A stretch of 64,000 nt of DNA from Grimontia celer. Its GTDB lineage: Bacteria > Pseudomonadota > Gammaproteobacteria > Enterobacterales > Vibrionaceae. Below, piece by piece: positions 54,609 to 64,000 of this stretch (position 1 is its first letter; every line of letters begins with the position of its first letter). A program made the translations under genes and the position numbers. The notes beneath the pieces are model-generated. The model saw nothing but the letters and a program-made list of their open reading frames with translations. It did not search any database and was not told where the DNA came from. The stretch spans positions 1-64,000 of the forward strand of contig NZ_FIZX01000001.1 in NCBI RefSeq assembly GCF_900055185.1, given 5' to 3'.

Positions 54609-54938
54609 GTGAAGAGTGTTGATGAAATTGCAGCGGTGCTCATTGAGCAACGTAAAAAGCTGGGTATCGAGCAAAAAGATATGTACATGCGAATCGGCAT
54701 GAAGCAGCAACAGTACCAACGTATTGAAGCAGGTAATGACGTAAAACTTTCGACCTTACTCAGAGTGTTGGAAGGGTTGGATTTGGAACTCTCGATAGTG
54801 CCTAAAGGAAGGAAAGCGGCACCGTCCTCAGTCGAAGCGGTAGCAGATAGCCAAAGCGCACTTGGCAAAGGCAAAAATGAGCTAGCTGATGACTCAGATG
54901 ACCTGGATTTTTGGTTTAGTTCAGGGGATGGAGCATGA
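54609..54938 (+). CDS. hipB: HipB-like antitoxin, HTH repressor
   Basis: 109 residues from GTG 54609 with SD GAGGTG; a TTG at 54597 lies in operator 4 and has no SD. An Xre-type HTH (about 1-62: RKKLGIEQKDMYMRIGMKQQQYQRIEAG) is followed by a flexible tail with an acidic end (DDSDDLDFWF). It should bind HipA and repress hipBA through the four palindromes. Stop overlaps the hipA start (ATGA). Confidence 0.9.
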   Translation: MKSVDEIAAVLIEQRKKLGIEQKDMYMRIGMKQQQYQRIEAGNDVKLSTLLRVLEGLDLELSIVPKGRKAAPSSVEAVADSQSALGKGKNELADDSDDLDFWFSSGDGA

Positions 54939-56191
54939 GCAGGCAAATCGAAAAAGTTGAAGGTTTAAACATCCAACTACACGGTATCGATGTCGCTGTG
55001 ATTGCGCATTATGCCGGTGGGAAAAATATACTGACCTTCGATCCCGAATTTGTCTCGATGCCAGCGGATAAACGGCCTGTTTTTACCTTGAGGCAACTGC
55101 GCGATCCTGATTATTTAAGTAAGCCCCAGATTCGGACCGACAAAATCCCCCCTGTATTGTCCAACCTGTTGCCAGAAGGAGCATTGAGAGAACTGACAGC
55201 TAAAGCGCTCCAATGCCACGTAAACAACGAATTCTCAATCCTTGCTTATTTAGGTGCTAACTTGCCAGGCGCAATCATCGCTAAGCCGATAAAAGCAGGT
55301 GATTTACCTGCCTGGGCGCTAGAGCAGCGATTATCGACAGAGCCGCAGCAAATCAATGTGAAACATGCAGATACCAAGTTTTCATTGGCAGGCGTTCAGA
55401 TGAAGTTTTCCTCATCACACCTGGATGGCCGATACCATATCGACCAAGAGATTTCTGACGATATGTGGATCATAAAAACCCCTTCTACTGTCCACAAAGG
55501 TGTGCCTGTCAATGAATATACCTGCATGAGGTTAGCTGAAGCAGCGGGGGCAGATATTCCGGAAATTCGGCTAATCAAGCTGAATGAGCTTGAAGGGCTG
55601 CCCAGTATTAAACTACCGGATGAGCAATATGCCTATGGCATTAAGCGGTTCGACCGCAATGAGAAGGGGCGAATACATACGGAAGATTTTGCTCAAGTGT
55701 TTGGCCTTTATCCTTCGGATAAATATCAACGGGTTAACTATGAGCAACTAGGCCGCGTGCTCTATCAATCCAGCTCTGAACGATTGAAAGACATTCAGCA
55801 GATGGCAAGAAGGCTGCTGATTAACATCTTGCTGGGAAACGGTGATGCACACCTTAAAAACTGGACGTTGATTTATAGCGATGCTTACTCCCCGCGCTTA
55901 TCGCCCCTTTATGACGTGGTATTCACCTCTCCGTATATTGAAAATGACAGCCTTGCGCTGAACATGGTAGGGACCAAGCAATGGTCTGAAATCACCATGA
56001 AGCATTTTGAACTGTGGGCTGAGAAAGCTGGAGTGCCATGGGTTGCGATTAAGCCACACCTGATTGATGTGATGAACTTAGCCCGGAAAAACTGGCCTGA
56101 AATGCTTCAAGAACTCCCCATGGACACTGAGCATAAAGACGCTTTGAAGAAGCATTGGAAACGATTGGATATCGACTTTAAGCTCGAATAA
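54935..56191 (+). CDS. hipA: HipA-type serine/threonine kinase toxin
   Basis: 418 residues, one chain with both N-terminal subdomain and kinase core. The autophosphorylation loop serine is at residue 150 in FSLAGVQMKF, the same position as Ser150 of E. coli HipA. The catalytic loop is NGDAHLKNW (302-310) and the metal-binding Asp is in YDVVFT (326-331). In E. coli, HipA phosphorylates glutamyl-tRNA synthetase and causes dormancy; the target here is not known. Translationally coupled to hipB. Confidence 0.92.
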   Translation: MSRQIEKVEGLNIQLHGIDVAVIAHYAGGKNILTFDPEFVSMPADKRPVFTLRQLRDPDYLSKPQIRTDKIPPVLSNLLPEGALRELTAKALQCHVNNEFSILAYLGANLPGAIIAKPIKAGDLPAWALEQRLSTEPQQINVKHADTKFSLAGVQMKFSSSHLDGRYHIDQEISDDMWIIKTPSTVHKGVPVNEYTCMRLAEAAGADIPEIRLIKLNELEGLPSIKLPDEQYAYGIKRFDRNEKGRIHTEDFAQVFGLYPSDKYQRVNYEQLGRVLYQSSSERLKDIQQMARRLLINILLGNGDAHLKNWTLIYSDAYSPRLSPLYDVVFTSPYIENDSLALNMVGTKQWSEITMKHFELWAEKAGVPWVAIKPHLIDVMNLARKNWPEMLQELPMDTEHKDALKKHWKRLDIDFKLE

Positions 56192-56365
56192 GCAAAGCTA
56201 CCGAATCATCCATCAGGTATTTTCTCTGCCCAACGTTCACACTAAAGAAAGAAACTTCGAGGTGGTGTTTTAAGCCATGCAACTGCAGGTGGCAGGTGTT
56301 AAGAGCCGGTTGTTGGTGGGGGAGTGGTGAGGAACAGCGCAAAACTATTCCTCGATGATTGAATA

Positions 56366-57688
56366 CTATTTGAGTGATGCCGTATAGCTTGTTGGCTTGA
56401 GATCGAACAACTCATCAATAGCGCCTTTGCGCTTATAATAATCTGCTGTATTCTCGGTGCGGTTAAGATTGTACAAACGGTAAAGCCAATATTTTTCAGG
56501 TGCATCCCGAGAGATACTCACTTCATTATCCGAAATGAAAAACTGAGTGTTCTGCCTTCCCTCTGTGGTTTTCACTTCGATGAATTTCTCTGTACCGTCA
56601 GGTTCGAAAGACAGAATGTCATATCCTGCATTGGGATTGATTAAAGCCATATGCTGAATGCGCTCGGCAAGTTCGGGCTTTCCGCTTGATACCAAGTGTT
56701 TTCGTTCCATCTCTAAAACGATTCGTTCACCAATATCTCCAAGCTCACGGTTTCTTTTATCTCTTTCAGCCCAGTCAACTTGGGCAGCTTTTCGCTTCCT
56801 GCCACTTTCTGAGTAAGGCGTGGAGAGGTTGCCATCAATCGGCACTTCCTTAATGACGGTTTTATCGGGGTTTAATGAAGCAAACGTTGGCGTATTGGAG
56901 TGAGTTTCGAACGCTATCCGTCTTTGAATCCTGCTTGGGATAGGCCAGCTCTCAAACTGCCAGTTTATATTGACTGGCTCGCTCGTCGTTGCGTCCCAAT
57001 TATCGAAAAGAAGATGACCTAGGTATGTGTAGTCATCCTCTTTGTTTGCTCTCAGGAACAAGTGGATAGTGTTTGTTTTATCATCGTGAGCGATTAACTG
57101 TTTGATGACAGAGGATTCGGATGTGTGCTGGTTCTGCGACCACCAAATTAGCTTGCCATCATCTGTAATAAAATCTTCGTAAGTGTTTGACTGACTTGGC
57201 TCTAAGGTGACAAAGAAAACAAAATCGCCTTCTTTAGATGCATTGGAGACGATACCCGAAAGCCCCCATGAGCCCGCACCTTTTGTAAATTTCGCTTCAG
57301 GTGCAAATACTTTACAAACCTCCTCGCGATTATATTGCCCATAAAGTTCTAAAGTGACATTTTCAGTGTCTCTTTCTTTGGCAATCACTTCATAACCAAG
57401 CTTTCTGAGCACTTTGAAACAAGGGCTTTTCTCACCACCCGTGAAGTGCTTTGAGGAAACTTCGATATTAAGCAACTCAGACATGGCAAGGCCAAAAATC
57501 GCCTTTGGTGGGTAGGGTCTGCTGTGGACTATTAGGTCGTAATCCTTTGATGGAGCATAACTTTCGATGTCGCCTTGTTTATCGTTAAAGAGACGACAGG
57601 CACTTTCTATGTGATTGGTGTTGAGAGGTTTGGCAAGTGTGTTGAGCTTCTTGATTCTTCCGGCTTTATCAAATTCAATGCTGTTCAT
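56366..57688 (-). CDS. DUF3883 nuclease-like protein, probable restriction or defence factor
   Basis: 440 residues. N-terminal domain (about 1-100) with SRPYPPKAIFGLA, reminiscent of ScoMcrA-like head domains; central region (about 110-280) with WWSQNQHTSESS, as in DUF3427-type modules; C-terminal DUF3883 with a PD-(D/E)xK-like core of Asp357 (GYDILSF) and Glu371-x-Lys373 (FIEVKTT). Resembles standalone type IV-like restriction enzymes. Domain names are from memory of the families; DNA cleavage is inferred. Confidence 0.7.
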   Translation of the reverse strand: MNSIEFDKAGRIKKLNTLAKPLNTNHIESACRLFNDKQGDIESYAPSKDYDLIVHSRPYPPKAIFGLAMSELLNIEVSSKHFTGGEKSPCFKVLRKLGYEVIAKERDTENVTLELYGQYNREEVCKVFAPEAKFTKGAGSWGLSGIVSNASKEGDFVFFVTLEPSQSNTYEDFITDDGKLIWWSQNQHTSESSVIKQLIAHDDKTNTIHLFLRANKEDDYTYLGHLLFDNWDATTSEPVNINWQFESWPIPSRIQRRIAFETHSNTPTFASLNPDKTVIKEVPIDGNLSTPYSESGRKRKAAQVDWAERDKRNRELGDIGERIVLEMERKHLVSSGKPELAERIQHMALINPNAGYDILSFEPDGTEKFIEVKTTEGRQNTQFFISDNEVSISRDAPEKYWLYRLYNLNRTENTADYYKRKGAIDELFDLKPTSYTASLK

Positions 57689-58237
57689 TCACTCGTCACT
57701 TCTGAGCTATTGATAGGTCGCTCAGAATAACGGTGGTTTAGGCAACGATTATTGGCTTTAGTTAATTTTCTGGACAAGGTTAACGAAAGGTATACGGTAA
57801 CTAGAAATCGTTGTTGTTCTTGGTTGAGAGGGTTGTGAGCTTATGCGGTTAGGCTACCTCTACTATTTGCTTTTCTTAAATTAGTTTTGATGTGATGTTA
57901 AGGCAGTAAAGAATAGCTGAGGTAAATCGATAAGTATTGTTGGTTAAATCTCAGTAACTTACTTACAGCTTAAGTTAAATGTCTATTTTATTTAGTATTG
58001 TAAGTGCTTATTTATGTCATTCCTTTCAGTCAGTGCTGTTACACAGTGCATTGCCCAAATATTTAGCTTTTAAGTCGATATCAATGTGGTAGAATAACAC
58101 CTAATAAAATGTGTTAGGTTGGTTGGTAATTAGTGTGATGTTGGCGTGTGGGTTATTGAAAGTGGCTTCTGCTTGACGAACCGTAAGGTGGACATTCAGT
58201 AAAGTATGAATAAAACCGATTTAGGTAAATATTACGC
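57689..58237. other. Gene-free regulatory region upstream of the WYL operon
   Basis: 549 bp AT-rich, no supported ORF. Holds an inverted repeat ACCTAA-N9-TTAGGT at 58099-58119 with a possible -10 TAGAAT at 58090-58095, a likely site for the WYL regulator, although a -35 is not clear. Confidence 0.5.
58099..58119. promoter_or_regulatory. Candidate operator of the WYL regulator
   Basis: Perfect 6-bp inverted repeat ACCTAA-N9-TTAGGT, 119 bp before the WYL regulator start. BrxR/CapW-type WYL proteins bind such repeats upstream of their own operons. Confidence 0.45.
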
Positions 58238-59179
58238 ATGATAAACGATGCTTTAAAACGAAGTGCGTTGGTTAAAAGTGCTCAATTAGATGAGCTGCCT
58301 CAGGCAACCAGGGATCGCATTGCTCATATTGACTTCACCTTGTTGTTCAAAGGAGAAGCGGTGCGAGCTGACTTGGTAGATCGTTTTAGTATCGCCGCGG
58401 CACAGGCTACTAAAGACTTTACGCTTTATCGAGAACTTGCGCCTAGCAATATTGAGTATGATCAGAAGCTAAAACTGCATAAGCGTGGTGAACAGTTTAA
58501 ACCCTTATTCGATTACGATGTGGTAAGAACACTGGCCACCATCAGCCAAGGATATGGTGATGGTTTTAACGGAAAAGTAAAACCACCTTTGGCTTGTGAA
58601 GCGCCGTATCACTTAAACAAGCCTAGTTTATCGCTAGTCTCTAAAGTCACTGAAGCTATACACAAAGACAAAGCACTGCGTATTACCTATGTGTCGCTTT
58701 CCAGTGGCAAAACTACGCGTGAAATTGTGCCGCACACGCTGGTGGACAACGGTTTGCGTTGGCATATTCGCGGTTATGATCGCAAGCGTGGTGAATTCAG
58801 AGATTTCGTACTGACGCGTATCGTGTCAGCAAATGTTATCGAGAGCGCTGTCTTGAATGAGGTTGAGCTCGAAACCCAAGATCGACAATGGAATCGGTTT
58901 GTTGAGCTGGAATTAGTACCACATCCACGCATTCAGCACAGTGAAGCGATTGAGTTAGATTATGGCATGGTTAACGGAGTCATGAAGGTTGAGGTGAGAG
59001 CTGCTGTTGCTGGCTACTTGCTTAGACGCTGGAATGTGGATTGTTCATTAGATCATTCTCAAGTAGGCCGTGAGTATCAACTTTACCTGCGGAATGCACA
59101 GGCCTTGTATGGTGTCGCTAATTTAAGTATTGCGCCAGGCTATGAGAGACACGAAGTTAAGAGTGATATGGGGCGCTGA
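58238..59179 (+). CDS. WYL-domain transcriptional regulator (BrxR/CapW-like)
   Basis: 313 residues. N-terminal winged HTH (about 25-75, [27 protein letters not shown]), central WYL domain (about 135-205, [33 protein letters not shown]; here by key part [10 protein letters not shown]) and a WCX tail. BrxR/CapW proteins repress phage-defence operons. The TGA overlaps the helicase ATG (TGATG), so it is co-translated with that gene. Confidence 0.88.
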   Translation: MINDALKRSALVKSAQLDELPQATRDRIAHIDFTLLFKGEAVRADLVDRFSIAAAQATKDFTLYRELAPSNIEYDQKLKLHKRGEQFKPLFDYDVVRTLATISQGYGDGFNGKVKPPLACEAPYHLNKPSLSLVSKVTEAIHKDKALRITYVSLSSGKTTREIVPHTLVDNGLRWHIRGYDRKRGEFRDFVLTRIVSANVIESAVLNEVELETQDRQWNRFVELELVPHPRIQHSEAIELDYGMVNGVMKVEVRAAVAGYLLRRWNVDCSLDHSQVGREYQLYLRNAQALYGVANLSIAPGYERHEVKSDMGR

Positions 59180-62100
59180 TGCTTAAACTCGAGGACGTTA
59201 AAAAAGATGCACAAGTTCGCGGCATTCTTGCTGAGGAAATTGTTCGCATTGTGCAGGTAGAGCCTGTCGGTGATGCTGCGATTACGGTTTACTATAAAGA
59301 CAGCCAAGGCAAACTGGGTGAGCAAATGCTGTTTCGCTCGGATGAACCACGTCTTGAGCTTGCTACAGTAGGTCGACCTTGGGCATTTGATGCGCCAGGT
59401 GCCGAATTTAAACTCGGCCTAGAAGCCTACCGCATTAGCCAAGCTGCGCTGTTCGATCCTATGATGGCTGTGCACACCTCAAACGTTGAGCCGCTACCCC
59501 ACCAAATTTCAGCTGTTTACGAATCAATGCTACCAAAACAGCCTCTTCGATTCGTACTGGCAGACGATCCTGGTGCCGGTAAAACAATTATGGCTGGGCT
59601 GTTGATCCGTGAACTCATTATGCGCGGAGATGCTAAGCGCATATTGATCGTTTCTCCTGGTTCCCTCACAGAGCAGTGGCAAGATGAACTACTCGAAAAG
59701 TTTGGTGTTACGTTCGATATTTTCAGCCGAGAAAAGCAAGAACAATGTGCCTCCGGTAACTACTTTGATGAATCAGATCAACTCATTTGCCGTCTGGATC
59801 AGCTATCGCGAAACGAAGATTTCCAAGAAAAACTAAAGAACACAGAGTGGGATCTCATTATCGTGGATGAGGCTCACAAATTATCTGCCAGCTACTTCGG
59901 CACAAAAATCAATAAAACCAAGCGTTTTCAACTGGGTGAGCTGCTGGGGTCGATCACTCGACACTTCTTGTTGATGACAGCGACGCCACATAACGGTAAA
60001 GAAGAAGACTTTCAGATCTGGCTGTCATTGTTAGATGGCGACCGCTTCTATGGCAAGTTTCGTGAAGGTGCACATAAAGTCGACGTCTCTGACATGATGC
60101 GACGTATGGTGAAAGAAGAGCTACTCAAGTTCGATGGTACACCACTGTTCCCTGAGCGACGCGCCTATACAGCTAACTATGAGCTTTCCCCGATGGAAGC
60201 ATCGCTTTACGAACAAGTTACCACTTATGTTCGCGAAGAGATGAACCGTGCTGACAAGCTTGATAGCAAAAAGAAGAACAATGTTGGCTTCGCGTTGACC
60301 ATGCTACAGCGCAGACTCGCGTCTAGTCCTGAAGCTATCTATCAATCTCTGAAGCGCCGCCGTAAGCGCCTAGAAGCTCGTCTCGAAGAAACCAAACTGA
60401 TGGCGCGTGGCCAAACTGTTAGGAAAGATGGCGTTGCAGAAACGTTTGGTGAATACAGCGTCAAAAAAAGAATCGATATTCCTGATAACTTTGATGAACT
60501 TGATGAGGATCTGAGTGCAGAAGAGTACGAGATTCTAGCGGAACAAGTTGTTGATCAAGCCACCGCTGCAGAGACAATTCCTGAACTTGAGGCAGAAATT
60601 CTGATTTTGAAAGACCTCGAATACCAGGCTCTCTCTGTGGTTCAGTCAGGCAATGATAAAAAGTGGGAAGAGCTTTCCTACCTGTTGCAAGATAAGCCAG
60701 AGATGTTCACGGCTAGTGGCACCCGTAGAAAACTGCTTATTTTTACCGAACATAAAGACACCCTTAATTACTTGGTGAAACGCATCGGCGATATGTTGGG
60801 CAACGAAAATGCAGTTCGCACTATTTACGGTGGTACCAACCGTGACGAACGACGCAAAGTACAGGAAGAGTTCCGCAATGACCCTGAAGTGATCGTGCTC
60901 ATTGCAACCGATGCGGCTGGTGAAGGTGTAAACCTTCAGAATGCCAATCTCATGGTCAACTATGACTTACCATGGAATCCAAATCGATTAGAACAGCGTT
61001 TTGGTCGCATACACCGCATTGGTCAAACAGAAGTCTGCCACCTTTGGAACATCGTTGCGGCAGAGACGCGTGAAGGCGAAGTATTTAAAAAGCTTTTCGA
61101 CAAGATTGAAATCGAGAAAGAAGCATTGGGAGGCAAAGTCTTCGATGTGCTCGGCGAGGCCTTTGATAATGTTTCTCTGAAGGACCTATTGGTAGATGCT
61201 ATTCGCTATGGCGAATCTCCCGAGGTCAAAGCTAAAATGAATGAAGTGATCGATGGAGCATTAGATGCAGAACACTTGAAAGAGATTCTTCGTCGCAATG
61301 CTTTGGTCGAGCAGCATATGGGGCTAGAAGAGCTTTATGCCGTAAAAGAAGAGATGGAAAAGGCAGAGGCTAGAAAGCTTCAGCCATACTTTATCCGCGC
61401 CTTTTTTACAGAAGCATTTCAAACGCTCGGTGGCGAATTACGTAGTCGTGAGGCTGGGCGCTATGAAGTGCGCCATGTTCCCGCGGCTATTAGAGAACGT
61501 GACCGAGTGATAGGTGAAACACGAACGCCTGTTTTACGAAAATACGAGCGTATTTGCTTTGAAAAACAGAATGTTCGTCAACAAGGTAAGCCAATGGCGG
61601 ATCTTATTCACCCATCGCATCCATTAATGCACGCATCAACAGACTTAGTGCTTGAAGCGCACCGTGCAAAGCTTAAGCAAGGTGCAGTATTGGTTGATCC
61701 GAATGACGATAGCATTGAGCCCAAAGTACTTTTCATGGTTGACCACACTGTTCGAGAGGGGGGAAGTTCCTCTGATGTTGCGTCACGCCGATTACAATTC
61801 GTTGAAATAGATGAGAAAAGTAATGCGATCAATGCGGGCTGGGCACCTCATTTGGATCTACAACCGATAGATGCTTATGACTTAAAGTTGGTCAGCGATG
61901 TCCTAAATTCCCCGTGGCTGAACAACAACCTGGAAGCTCTCGCGTTAAACCATGCATCACAGGCGCTGGTGCCAGAGCATTATGCCGAAGTGAAAGATCG
62001 TCGCGAACGCCAAGCGAATAAAACGCTTGCTGCGGTTAACGATAGATTGGTCAAAGAAATTAACTATTGGTCTGACCGCTATATCAAACTTCAAGATGAT

Positions 62101-62718
62101 GTGAATGCAGGTAAACAACCGAGAATGCAGCCGGAAATGGCGCGTCGGCGAGTTGATGAGCTTACAGCTAGGTTACAACAGCGCAAAACTGAGTTGGAAG
62201 CGCTCAAAAACGTCGTTTCTAGCACGCCAGTTGTGATGGGAGGAGCATTAGTCATTCCTCAAGGGTTGCTCGCATACCGTAAAGGTGAAACCCAATTCAG
62301 TGTTGATGCTGAAGCCCGCTCTCGAGTGGAACGCATCGCCATGAATGCTGTTATGGATGTGGAACGAAGCTTTGGGTTTGAAGTAAAAGATGTTGGCGCG
62401 GAGAAATGTGGTTGGGATGTGACCTCTCGTCCTCCTATTAATGCAGACGGATCTATATGCACTGATCGCCACATTGAAGTGAAAGGCCGAGCAAAAGGCC
62501 AAAGTACCATTACTGTTAGCCGGAATGAAATCATCTATGGCTTAAACCAAGCTGACAAATTTATTCTCGCCATAGTCATTGTCGATGGAGATGATTTCGA
62601 AGGGCCGTTTTACATCAAGACGCCGTTTACCGTCGAACCAGACTTTGGTGTTGCAAGTATTAATTATGATCTCAGTGACCTGCTGTCGAAGGCAGTATCA
62701 CCGGAGCAGACACTATGA
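59179..62718 (+). CDS. SNF2/DEAH helicase with C-terminal DUF3883 domain
   Basis: 1,179 residues. Walker A DDPGAGKT (129-136), DEAH (230-233), [14 protein letters not shown] (motif III), [13 protein letters not shown] (motif V) and [11 protein letters not shown] (motif VI). The C-terminal 110 residues carry DUF3883 with GWDVTS and [10 protein letters not shown], the same PD-(D/E)xK-like pattern as in the 56366-57688 protein. The architecture recalls DISARM DrmD-type helicases, but no other DISARM gene is visible. Overlaps both neighbours, TGATG before and ATGA after. Confidence 0.92.
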   Translation: MLKLEDVKKDAQVRGILAEEIVRIVQVEPVGDAAITVYYKDSQGKLGEQMLFRSDEPRLELATVGRPWAFDAPGAEFKLGLEAYRISQAALFDPMMAVHTSNVEPLPHQISAVYESMLPKQPLRFVLADDPGAGKTIMAGLLIRELIMRGDAKRILIVSPGSLTEQWQDELLEKFGVTFDIFSREKQEQCASGNYFDESDQLICRLDQLSRNEDFQEKLKNTEWDLIIVDEAHKLSASYFGTKINKTKRFQLGELLGSITRHFLLMTATPHNGKEEDFQIWLSLLDGDRFYGKFREGAHKVDVSDMMRRMVKEELLKFDGTPLFPERRAYTANYELSPMEASLYEQVTTYVREEMNRADKLDSKKKNNVGFALTMLQRRLASSPEAIYQSLKRRRKRLEARLEETKLMARGQTVRKDGVAETFGEYSVKKRIDIPDNFDELDEDLSAEEYEILAEQVVDQATAAETIPELEAEILILKDLEYQALSVVQSGNDKKWEELSYLLQDKPEMFTASGTRRKLLIFTEHKDTLNYLVKRIGDMLGNENAVRTIYGGTNRDERRKVQEEFRNDPEVIVLIATDAAGEGVNLQNANLMVNYDLPWNPNRLEQRFGRIHRIGQTEVCHLWNIVAAETREGEVFKKLFDKIEIEKEALGGKVFDVLGEAFDNVSLKDLLVDAIRYGESPEVKAKMNEVIDGALDAEHLKEILRRNALVEQHMGLEELYAVKEEMEKAEARKLQPYFIRAFFTEAFQTLGGELRSREAGRYEVRHVPAAIRERDRVIGETRTPVLRKYERICFEKQNVRQQGKPMADLIHPSHPLMHASTDLVLEAHRAKLKQGAVLVDPNDDSIEPKVLFMVDHTVREGGSSSDVASRRLQFVEIDEKSNAINAGWAPHLDLQPIDAYDLKLVSDVLNSPWLNNNLEALALNHASQALVPEHYAEVKDRRERQANKTLAAVNDRLVKEINYWSDRYIKLQDDVNAGKQPRMQPEMARRRVDELTARLQQRKTELEALKNVVSSTPVVMGGALVIPQGLLAYRKGETQFSVDAEARSRVERIAMNAVMDVERSFGFEVKDVGAEKCGWDVTSRPPINADGSICTDRHIEVKGRAKGQSTITVSRNEIIYGLNQADKFILAIVIVDGDDFEGPFYIKTPFTVEPDFGVASINYDLSDLLSKAVSPEQTL

Positions 62719-64000
62719 AAATAGATAAAATAACGCTTGAGAACTTCCGTTGTTATACAAGCTTGGAAATAAGCTTTCACCCAGAAATGACAGTACTGGT
62801 TGCCAACAACGGGCAAGGTAAAACGTCCATTCTCGATGCAGTGCGTGTCGCTCTTTGGCCTTTTGTCAGTCAATTTGACTTGGCGAATACCCCATTTAAA
62901 GATCCTGCTAACACCATCACTATTGATGATGTAAGGATCATCAAAGCAGACAATGCTAAAAGAGCAGCTGGCTTTGGTGTTTTAGATGAAATGGTGCGCA
63001 AGTTCCCGGCATCTGTCACTGCTACTGGAGATTACGGTTCAGGTCCGACTCAATGGCAAAGGTACCGTGACAGTGAAGCTGCAAAATCACAGACAAAAGA
63101 TGATAAAAATTGTCGTGATCTAAAAGCATTTGCAAAAGACCTGCAGAAACAAGTGCGAGATCTGACATTAACGCCAGTTACATTGCCTGTGTTTGGTTAT
63201 TACGGAACAGGTCGACTTTGGAAAGAGAAGCGATTAACTGAATCCAAGCGTGGTAATAATGCAAATGATGAGAACATTCGAACGTTCGCACTACGTGATT
63301 GCCTAGACCCAGCTTCCAGTTACCGCCAGTTTGAAGATTGGTTTACTGATGCTTATAAAAAAGTGTTGGAGCACCAAATTGCGCAGTTACAACAAGGGGC
63401 AACATTTATTGATGTTGATCCAAAACTAAAAACTCCAGTGAAAGTTGTACAAGACGCAGTGAATGAGGTGTTGAAGCCAGTAGGCTGGAAGAACTTACAG
63501 TTTAGTCAGCGTGATGATGAATCATTAGTTTTACGGCACGACGATTACGGCGTAATGAAAGCCGATAGGTTAAGTGATGGCATTAAAAACATGCTTGCCA
63601 TGATTGCTGATATTGCCTATCGCGCTGTCTTACTGAACGGGCATTTAGGGGAAGAAGCAGCGAGAAAATCACCAGGAATTGTAATGATTGATGAGGTGGA
63701 CATGCATCTTCACCCACAATGGCAACAAACAGTGATTGGTTCGTTACGCACCGCTTTTCCTAAAATTCAGTTTATTGTCACTACCCATAGTCCGCAGGTA
63801 TTGTCCACCGTTTCGGCAGAATCAATCCGCGTTTTAAAACATGAAACTGATTCTAATTCAGGGGAGCTAGTGTCAGCTGCTGAACAAAAAGGTATGCAGA
63901 CTATTGGTATCCCGAGCAGTGACATCCTCATTGATTACCAAGAAGTGAACCCAATTCCACCTGTACAGGAGGCACAATGGGTTGCTGAATACACTGCACT
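62715..64000 (+). CDS. AAA/RecF-like ATPase, PtuA-type (runs off right edge)
   Basis: First 428 codons of an SMC/RecF-like ATPase without a stop in the window. Walker [10 protein letters not shown], signature [17 protein letters not shown], Walker [17 protein letters not shown], and TTHSPQVLS with the switch His. Family resemblance is to PtuA and retron-associated ATPases that work with an HNH nuclease. Start ATG 62715 overlaps the helicase stop. The C-terminus and next gene lie outside. Confidence 0.9.
   Translation, partial: MKIDKITLENFRCYTSLEISFHPEMTVLVANNGQGKTSILDAVRVALWPFVSQFDLANTPFKDPANTITIDDVRIIKADNAKRAAGFGVLDEMVRKFPASVTATGDYGSGPTQWQRYRDSEAAKSQTKDDKNCRDLKAFAKDLQKQVRDLTLTPVTLPVFGYYGTGRLWKEKRLTESKRGNNANDENIRTFALRDCLDPASSYRQFEDWFTDAYKKVLEHQIAQLQQGATFIDVDPKLKTPVKVVQDAVNEVLKPVGWKNLQFSQRDDESLVLRHDDYGVMKADRLSDGIKNMLAMIADIAYRAVLLNGHLGEEAARKSPGIVMIDEVDMHLHPQWQQTVIGSLRTAFPKIQFIVTTHSPQVLSTVSAESIRVLKHETDSNSGELVSAAEQKGMQTIGIPSSDILIDYQEVNPIPPVQEAQWVAEYTA

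Noticed and set aside
59179-64000. Firm naming as DISARM or Septu
   Set aside because: No DrmA, DrmB, DrmC or methylase is seen, and the partner of the ATPase is outside the window, so the name is left open.

Overview
The window is a chromosomal segment of a gammaproteobacterium, most likely a member of the Vibrionaceae (Grimontia/Enterovibrio/Photobacterium side; the genus cannot be fixed by eye). The evidence is Vibrio-like gene order: prfC-yjjV-nupC-deoC-deoA-deoB-deoD, then ytjB/serB, a tandem PilZ gene and radA, then ettA/slt-trpR/yjjX. No tRNA, rRNA, CRISPR array or complete IS was seen.

Layout. (1) 1-3829, minus: the N-terminal 1,276 codons of a giant repeat adhesin with a LapA-type retention module and a TAAG cleavage motif. 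(2) 4279-24777: core genes, namely release factor 3, nucleoside uptake and deoxynucleoside catabolism, serine biosynthesis, two PilZ proteins, RadA, an M23 peptidase, EttA, Slt and TrpR. (3) 24822-27697: yjjX, a fatty acid hydroxylase family protein and two tandem spondin-domain proteins. (4) 27810-34388, minus: a translationally coupled sensory operon of a double solute-binding lipoprotein (TRAP DctP-like part plus ABC-type LIVBP-like part), a PAS histidine kinase, a CheY-like receiver and an Hpt-REC-REC-GGDEF diguanylate cyclase. (5) 34524-34803: a 280-bp MITE-like element with perfect 23-bp terminal inverted repeats. (6) 34802-39615, minus: an UlaABC-like PTS, a split transketolase and a GntR/UTRA regulator. 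(7) 40014-47519: PHB depolymerase, SRPBCC protein, hdhA, dadA with a divergent LysR regulator, and a ynb-like phospholipid operon. (8) 47600-52215: a Tle1-like DUF2235 phospholipase effector with an overlapping lipoprotein (probable immunity), and a DUF2927 protein. (9) 52446-64000: a repair and defence island with rtcB-prfH preceded by a 13-codon leader ORF, hipBA with four evenly spaced operators, a DUF3883 nuclease-like gene, and a WYL regulator-helicase-AAA ATPase operon cut by the window edge.

How they work together. Cyclic-di-GMP recurs: one cyclase with an inhibitory I-site, two PilZ receptors and an adhesin of the type normally released by LapG under LapD control. lapD and lapG are not in this window. 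The right end groups genes for surviving translation damage (RtcB-PrfH), dormancy (HipBA) and probable phage defence. The most unusual items are the two-ligand sensory operon, the leader-controlled rtcB-prfH unit facing hipBA across a shared operator array, and the edge operon.
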